From NCBI RefSeq assembly GCF_037577855.1, contig NZ_JBAKFX010000006.1:1-64000 (forward strand): a stretch of DNA of 64,000 nt, given 5' to 3'. The notes beneath the pieces are model-generated. The model saw nothing but the letters and a program-made list of their open reading frames with translations, ran no database searches and was not told the origin of the DNA. Below, in pieces: positions 59,613 through 64,000 of this stretch; the first letter of the stretch is position 1, and every line of letters starts with the position of its first letter. Made by a program: the position numbers and the translations under genes. Origin of the DNA: Dethiothermospora halolimnae. Its GTDB lineage: Bacteria; Bacillota; Clostridia; Tissierellales; VENL01.

Positions 59613-61118
59613 ATGAATGAAATAATAATAGATGCTGGCCTTAAAGAAGACAGAGTAGCAGTCTTAGAGGATGGTAATTTAGTAGAACTATACATGGAAA
59701 GAAAAGAAAGCAAAAAAATATTAGGAAATATATATAAAGGAAGAGTTGTAAATGTTTTACCTGGGATGCAGGCTGCATTTGTTGATATAGGTCTTGAAAA
59801 AAATGCGTTTCTGTATATTAAAGATGCTATACCTAAAGACCAGTTAAATAATAAGAAAAATAATTTAAAGGATATGTCAATAAAAGACGTTGTTAAATCT
59901 GGCCAGGAAATAATAGTTCAAGTTGTTAAAGAGCCTTTGGGAACTAAAGGGGCTAGGATTACTAGACATATTACTTTACCGGGAAGGCATTTAGTTTTGA
60001 TGCCTTACACTAATTATGTTGGAGTGTCTAGGAGAATAACTAAGGAGAAGGAAAGGGAAAGACTTAGAAGATTAGTAGAAGAGTTAAAACCTGATAATAT
60101 AGGGGTTATCTTAAGAACTGCATCAAAGGGTAAAGATATCAATGATTTAAAAGAAGATATAACTTTCCTATTGGGATTATTTAATAAAATCCAAAGAGAA
60201 AAGAACCTAGGTAAGGCTCCTAGAATAATACATAAAGACTTAGACCTTATACATAAAACCATCAGGGATTTATTTACTTTAAATACCAACAGATTGGTTA
60301 TTAATGATAGAGAAAAGTATGAAAGTATTATTGAAATTGTTGATATTGTATCACCCCACCTTAAGTCTAGGGTAGAGTACTTTGATGATAGTTATGATAT
60401 CTTTACCCACTTTGGTGTAGAAAGCACCATAAGAAAATCTTTAGATAGAAAAGTTTGGCTAGAGAGTGGTGGCTATATAATAATTGATGAAACCGAAGCT
60501 TTAACATCTATTGATGTTAATACTGGAAAATATGTAGGTAGCACTAATCTTGAAGATACAGTTGTGAAAACTAATATAGAGGCTACTAAGGAGATAGCTA
60601 AACAAATAAGACTAAGGAATATTGGGGGAATAATAATAATAGATTTCATAGATATGGATAATAAAGAAGATATTAATCTAGTTATAAAGTTATTGGAAAA
60701 GGAGTTAAAAAAGGATAGGGTAAAGACTACAGTACTGGGGATGACTCAACTGGGGTTAGTGGAAATGACTAGAAAGAAGGTTAGAAAAAGACTTACCTCT
60801 AAATTATTGAAACAATGTCCTAAGTGTGAAGGGACCGGAAGAATATACTCTGATTATTTTATGTTAAATAAAATAGAAAGAGAAATAAGAAGAATTAAAA
60901 ATCATACAAATACTAAAGAAGTTATATTTACAGTAAGTCCCTTTGTAGAAAAAATGATTTATGAAAATGATGAAGAAATACTTAAAGAGATTAAAAATAT
61001 ATATGAAATAGATATATATATAAGGGGAGACAAAGAAATAGATTACAATGAAATAGGCATTAGAACTATTGGGGAAAATGAAAATATAAAAGAAATTATA
61101 AATTATATGGATAAGTAG
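59613..61118 (+). CDS. rng: Ribonuclease E/G family protein
   Basis: An endoribonuclease of 501 residues (RNase G type) that processes rRNA and mRNA. It has an N-terminal S1 domain (about 38-125), the RNase H-like region, and a DNase I-like domain with the acidic metal residues in TSIDVNTGKYVG and IIIDFIDM. The zinc-link cysteines are CPKCEGTG near residue 405. It lacks the long C-terminal scaffold of RNase E. ATG 59613 follows AGGAGAGG; the frame is open upstream but without a site. Confidence 0.95.
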   Translation: MNEIIIDAGLKEDRVAVLEDGNLVELYMERKESKKILGNIYKGRVVNVLPGMQAAFVDIGLEKNAFLYIKDAIPKDQLNNKKNNLKDMSIKDVVKSGQEIIVQVVKEPLGTKGARITRHITLPGRHLVLMPYTNYVGVSRRITKEKERERLRRLVEELKPDNIGVILRTASKGKDINDLKEDITFLLGLFNKIQREKNLGKAPRIIHKDLDLIHKTIRDLFTLNTNRLVINDREKYESIIEIVDIVSPHLKSRVEYFDDSYDIFTHFGVESTIRKSLDRKVWLESGGYIIIDETEALTSIDVNTGKYVGSTNLEDTVVKTNIEATKEIAKQIRLRNIGGIIIIDFIDMDNKEDINLVIKLLEKELKKDRVKTTVLGMTQLGLVEMTRKKVRKRLTSKLLKQCPKCEGTGRIYSDYFMLNKIEREIRRIKNHTNTKEVIFTVSPFVEKMIYENDEEILKEIKNIYEIDIYIRGDKEIDYNEIGIRTIGENENIKEIINYMDK

Positions 61119-61147
61119 TTGACAAAAGACCATTTATTTGCTAAAAT
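61119..61147 (+). promoter_or_regulatory. Promoter of the rplU operon
   Basis: Consensus TTGACA (61119-61124) and TAAAAT (61142-61147) with a 17-base spacer, immediately after the rng stop. Confidence 0.8.
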
Positions 61148-61151
61148 TTTA

Positions 61152-61215
61152 TTCTGTAGGTAGCCGCACAATGTGGGCTTAAAACTTATGTGCCTAACAT
61201 TGGCGAGACTGGATT
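61152..61215 (+). ncRNA. Ribosomal protein L21 leader
   Basis: The 5' leader of rplU contains CAATGT (near 61168) pairing with ACATTG (near 61197) around GGGCTTAAAACTTATGTGCC, where GGGC and GCC can close an inner stem. The position, just after the promoter and before the L21 gene, matches the L21 leader family of low-GC Gram-positives, thought to bind L21 and repress the operon. The assignment is by position and structure, not by a covariance search. Confidence 0.65.
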
Positions 61216-61231
61216 GAGGAGGTGTTTGATA

Positions 61232-61543
61232 GTGTACGCAGTAATTGAAACTGGAGGAAAACAATACAGAGTTCAAGAAGGAGATACAGTTTTCGTTGAG
61301 AAGATTCAAGGAAATGAAAATGATAAGGTTGTTTTTGACAAAGTGCTTTTAGTTTCTAATGATGGAGATATAAAAGTAGGCAAGCCACATGTTGAAGGTG
61401 GAGAAGTTGAAGGTACAATCTTAGAACAAGGTAAGGCTAAGAAAATCATTGTTTTCAAATATAAGGCTAAGAAAGATTATAGAAGGAAGCAAGGGCATCG
61501 TCAGCCATACACAAAGGTAAAAATAGAAAAAATTAATGGATAG
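61232..61543 (+). CDS. rplU: 50S ribosomal protein L21
   Basis: A 103-residue L21, beginning VYAVIETGGKQYRVQEGDT and ending with KKDYRRKQGHRQPYTKVKIEKI, the standard family ends. The GTG 61232 start has GAGGAGGTG upstream, and the frame is open before it only within the leader. It heads rplU-prp-rpmA. Confidence 0.97.
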   Translation: MYAVIETGGKQYRVQEGDTVFVEKIQGNENDKVVFDKVLLVSNDGDIKVGKPHVEGGEVEGTILEQGKAKKIIVFKYKAKKDYRRKQGHRQPYTKVKIEKING

Positions 61544-61551
61544 TGTTACTT

Positions 61552-61899
61552 ATGACTGAAATTAAGATTTTAAAAAGTGATGCTCAAAGTATTGTTGGTT
61601 ATAGTTTGAATGGTCATACAGGATATGGAGTAGAAGGGCAAGATATCTTGTGTGCAGCTATTTCCACACTGAGCCAAACAACACTAATTGCCCTTAATGA
61701 AGTTTGTGATATAGACGAGGATAAAATAAACTATAGGATAGATGAGAAAACAGGTTTTTTAAGTGTTATTATACCAACGAATATGGATTATCAAACTATG
61801 GAAAAAGCACAAATAGTTTTTAGGACAATGGAAGTTGGTATAAAGAGTTTAATCGAAGTTTATCCAGATTATATAACTCTCGAATACGGGGAGGTGTAA
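61552..61899 (+). CDS. prp: Ribosomal-processing cysteine protease Prp
   Basis: A 115-residue cysteine protease (YsxB family) that trims the N-terminal extension of L27 in Firmicutes. Catalytic pair: His22 in NGHTGYG and Cys34 in DILCAA. It lies between rplU and rpmA as usual. The start chosen is ATG 61552; an in-frame GTG at 61543 overlaps the rplU stop. The presence of an extended L27 in the next gene gives the substrate. Confidence 0.93.
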   Translation: MTEIKILKSDAQSIVGYSLNGHTGYGVEGQDILCAAISTLSQTTLIALNEVCDIDEDKINYRIDEKTGFLSVIIPTNMDYQTMEKAQIVFRTMEVGIKSLIEVYPDYITLEYGEV

Positions 61900-61904
61900 A
61901 GGAA

Positions 61905-62204
61905 ATGATAAAATTAAATTTACAATTATTTGCTCATAAAAAGGGAGTAGGTAGTTCTAAAAACGGTCGTGACAGTGAGTCTAAGAGACTTGGTGTTAAA
62001 AGAGCTGACGGACAGTTTGTTTTAGCTGGTAATATACTAGTTAGACAAAGAGGAACTAAAATCCATCCTGGCTTAAATGTGGGTAAAGGTGGAGATGATA
62101 CTTTATTTGCTAAAGTTGATGGTATTGTTAAGTTTGAAAGAAAAGGAAAAAACAAAAAACAAGTTAGTATTCAACCAGCTGAGATGGTTGCTGACGCTGA
62201 ATAA
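61905..62204 (+). CDS. rpmA: 50S ribosomal protein L27 with cleavable N-terminal extension
   Basis: A 99-residue L27. It starts MIKLNLQLFAHKKG; the first nine residues are the Firmicute extension that Prp removes at the F9-A10 bond, freeing the tail that reaches into the peptidyl transferase centre. The body (GSSKNGRDSESKRLGVKR) is standard. GAGGTG precedes ATG 61905. A terminator follows at 62203. Confidence 0.97.
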   Translation: MIKLNLQLFAHKKGVGSSKNGRDSESKRLGVKRADGQFVLAGNILVRQRGTKIHPGLNVGKGGDDTLFAKVDGIVKFERKGKNKKQVSIQPAEMVADAE

Positions 62205-62232
62205 ACCTACCATACTATGGTAGGTTTTTTTT
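62203..62232 (+). terminator. Terminator after rpmA
   Basis: AAACCTACCATA (62203-62214) pairs with TATGGTAGGTTT (62216-62227), then more T. Confidence 0.88.
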
Positions 62233-62296
62233 GTTTCTTTTTTATATGTATACTTTATGGTAAAATATAGTTATTATCATATGTGGGGGAGGTGTT

Positions 62297-63085
62297 ATTA
62301 TAAGAGGGGAGATTGGGAAATATAAAAGAAATAAAAATATAATATACAATGTTATTAATATAATAGTACTAATAATAATTTTAGTAGTTTCTGTAAAAGC
62401 TAAAATTGATATTAAATATATTGCTATATTGATACTTGGTATTGTATTTGGTTTATTATCTATTATAAATACATATAAAACTTCAATAGAAAATAATAAG
62501 GACCTACTGAGGTATCATTGTAACAAAACAATAAAGGGTTTATTAAGGGAGCAAAGACATGATTATATGAATATTTTTCAAATAATATATGGTTATTTGC
62601 AATTAGAAAAGAGTGATAAGGCTATTGAACAAATTAAAAAGGTAACTTCAATAACAAGTAATATTAGTCAGGCATATAATATTACAATTCCTTCAATAGC
62701 ACTTTTGCTAGATAAAAAAATAAGAGAAGCAAATAATCAAGGATTATTATTTACATGTAATATTAAAACAAGTAATAATGGAGATATTAGAGTTACAAAA
62801 AATGAAGAAAAGATTATTAAGGAGTTAAATAATATTTTTGATATATTAATTAACTCTTTAAATGATAATGACTATAATATTTTAATAGACATACTGGAAG
62901 ATGATAAGAAAATAAAATTTATTTTTACTGGAAACTTTATAGACAAGTTAAGGGGAAAAGATAAAAAACTCCCTAAAAGCTGTAGTATTAATAAAAATAA
63001 TATAAAGGTAACTTTTAACTATATAAATTATAATAAGATAGACCCAAATATAAACTCTTATATAGGTGAACTAGTAAAAATGTAA
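62297..63085 (+). CDS. Spo0B-like sensor protein with two membrane segments
   Basis: About 262 residues. Two membrane segments (about 16-37 and 40-60) precede a helical hairpin with LLREQRHDYMNIFQII, the Spo0B-type phosphoacceptor box (His near residue 88). The C-terminal part lacks N, G1 and G2 boxes, so it should not bind ATP, as in Spo0B. It lies between rpmA and obg, exactly where spo0B is in Bacillus. GGAGG at 62288-62292 is followed by no ATG, GTG or TTG in frame; the only candidates are ATT 62297 or ATA 62300. A TTG at 62429 would delete both segments' start and has no ribosome site. Confidence 0.7.
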   Translation: MIRGEIGKYKRNKNIIYNVINIIVLIIILVVSVKAKIDIKYIAILILGIVFGLLSIINTYKTSIENNKDLLRYHCNKTIKGLLREQRHDYMNIFQIIYGYLQLEKSDKAIEQIKKVTSITSNISQAYNITIPSIALLLDKKIREANNQGLLFTCNIKTSNNGDIRVTKNEEKIIKELNNIFDILINSLNDNDYNILIDILEDDKKIKFIFTGNFIDKLRGKDKKLPKSCSINKNNIKVTFNYINYNKIDPNINSYIGELVKM

Positions 63086-63121
63086 GATAATAAGATTAAT
63101 ATTTTTTTGGAATAATAGTTA

Positions 63122-63149
63122 TTGACACTTAAGAATAAGTTGTTATAAT
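63122..63149 (+). promoter_or_regulatory. Promoter of obg
   Basis: Consensus TTGACA (63122-63127), 16-base spacer, TATAAT (63144-63149), 39 bases before the start codon. Confidence 0.8.
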
Positions 63150-63187
63150 TAAATTACTAAAGAATAATTTAGGTAAGGATGATATTA

Positions 63188-64000
63188 ATGTTTATAGATA
63201 AGGTAGAGATACATGTAAAAGCAGGAGATGGTGGAAATGGTGCTGTTGCATTCAGAAGGGAAAAATATGAGCCATCGGGAGGTCCAGCTGGTGGAGATGG
63301 AGGAAATGGTGGAAGTGTATTACTTAAAGTAGATGAAGGCATTAGAACCCTTATGGACTATAGATATACCACCCACTATAAAGCGGAGCGAGGACAGGAT
63401 GGAAGAAATAAGAAGCAATTTGGAAAAAAAGGGGAAGATCTAGTTTTGACAGTGCCCCCTGGAACTGTTGTCAGGGATAAAAAAACTAATAAAATAATAG
63501 CTGACTTAACAAAGAAAGAGGATATCTTTACCATTGCTAAAGGTGGAAAAGGTGGAAAAGGAAATGCTAAATTTACTACATCAACTAGACAAGCACCTAG
63601 ATTTGCTGAATCGGGAAGTAAGGGGCAAGAAAGATGGATAGTTCTTGAGTTAAAGCTACTTGCCGATGTAGGATTAATAGGATTTCCTAACGTTGGAAAA
63701 TCAACTTTATTGTCCATAATTACTGATGCTAAGCCTAAGATAGCTAACTATCATTTTACCACTATAACACCTAATTTAGGGGTTGTAAAAATTGGCGAGG
63801 GAAAAAGCTATGTTATAGCCGATATACCAGGACTTATTGAAGGTGCTCATAAAGGAGTCGGTTTAGGACATGAATTTTTAAGACATACCGAAAGAACTAG
63901 GCTTTTAGTACATATAGTAGATGTTTCAGGACAAGAAGGAAGGGATCCTATAGAAGATTTTAATAAGATAAATGAAGAACTAGAAAAGTATAGTTCTAGA
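63188..64000 (+). CDS. obg: GTPase Obg, partial (cut by window end)
   Basis: The first 271 residues of an Obg/CgtA ribosome-assembly GTPase. The glycine-rich Obg fold fills residues 1-155 (KAGDGGNGAVAFRREKY, GGDGGNGG). The G domain starts with the P loop GFPNVGKST near 163, the G2 HFTTITPN and the G3 DIPG. The 3' end lies beyond 64000. AAGGATGAT precedes ATG 63188. Obg in Bacillus is needed for sporulation signalling, which fits the Spo0B-like gene beside it. Confidence 0.96.
   Translation, partial: MFIDKVEIHVKAGDGGNGAVAFRREKYEPSGGPAGGDGGNGGSVLLKVDEGIRTLMDYRYTTHYKAERGQDGRNKKQFGKKGEDLVLTVPPGTVVRDKKTNKIIADLTKKEDIFTIAKGGKGGKGNAKFTTSTRQAPRFAESGSKGQERWIVLELKLLADVGLIGFPNVGKSTLLSIITDAKPKIANYHFTTITPNLGVVKIGEGKSYVIADIPGLIEGAHKGVGLGHEFLRHTERTRLLVHIVDVSGQEGRDPIEDFNKINEELEKYSSR

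Noticed and set aside
1..64000. CRISPR array, prophage or toxin-antitoxin island
   Set aside because: No regularly spaced direct repeats, cas genes, phage structural genes or paired toxin-antitoxin genes were seen. The only mobile trace is the IS fragment at the left edge.

Overview
The window is low-GC, densely coded DNA from a spore-forming anaerobe of the Clostridia/Tissierellia type. This rests on gene content: a complete Rnf complex, a four-gene histidine degradation run, spoIVFA/spoIVFB-like genes, a Spo0B-like protein between rpmA and obg, and the cell-shape/division order maf-radC-mreBCD-PBP2-minCDE. Start codons include several TTG and GTG, and ribosome binding sites are strong GGAGG types. 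Species cannot be named from sequence alone.

Layout. Positions 1-130 are the 3' end of an IS4-like transposase, followed by a hairpin and the probable right end of the element. 470-6175 holds an unrecognised membrane protein, a cytosolic glycerophosphodiester phosphodiesterase, a DUF4438 protein, a diacylglycerol-kinase-like lipid kinase and, on the other strand, a bactofilin with an M23 peptidase. 6429-14341 has a MarR regulator, a 1796-residue signalling protein (pseudokinase, AAA ATPase, TPR, GAF, GGDEF, GAF), a LacI regulator, a YkuS-like protein and a small membrane protein. 14578-20410 is the hutH-hutU-ftcD-hutI operon, which takes histidine to glutamate plus formimino-tetrahydrofolate. 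20611-27375 carries a DUF896 protein, CheW, a secreted unknown, a DegS/DegU two-component pair, an M18 aminopeptidase, a LysR regulator and a PAP2 phosphatase. A tRNA-Leu(CAA) lies on the minus strand at 27481-27567.

27759-35229 has an L,D-transpeptidase, an ECF sigma factor with its zinc-finger anti-sigma (each preceded by a TGRAAC-N16-CGTC promoter), a membrane diguanylate cyclase with a four-cysteine insert, DNA polymerase IV and a SPOR-domain protein. 35288-39000 is a tight six-gene operon: DRTGG, RsbW-like ATPase, hydrogenase-like iron-sulfur protein, DRTGG, PHP phosphoesterase and a second ATPase. It looks like a redox or H2 sensing module and sits directly before rnfCDGEAB (39362-44423). 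It is the best candidate here for a poorly described system.

44734-64000 is a housekeeping and morphogenesis block: NusG-II protein, Gx transporter-like protein, maf, radC, mreBCD, PBP2, minCDE, mgsA, spoIVFA/B-like pair, two radical-SAM-associated genes, RNase G, then rplU-prp-rpmA-spo0B-like-obg. The last gene is cut by the window end. Intergenic gaps after several transcription units carry a recurring hairpin family and AT-rich repeats.
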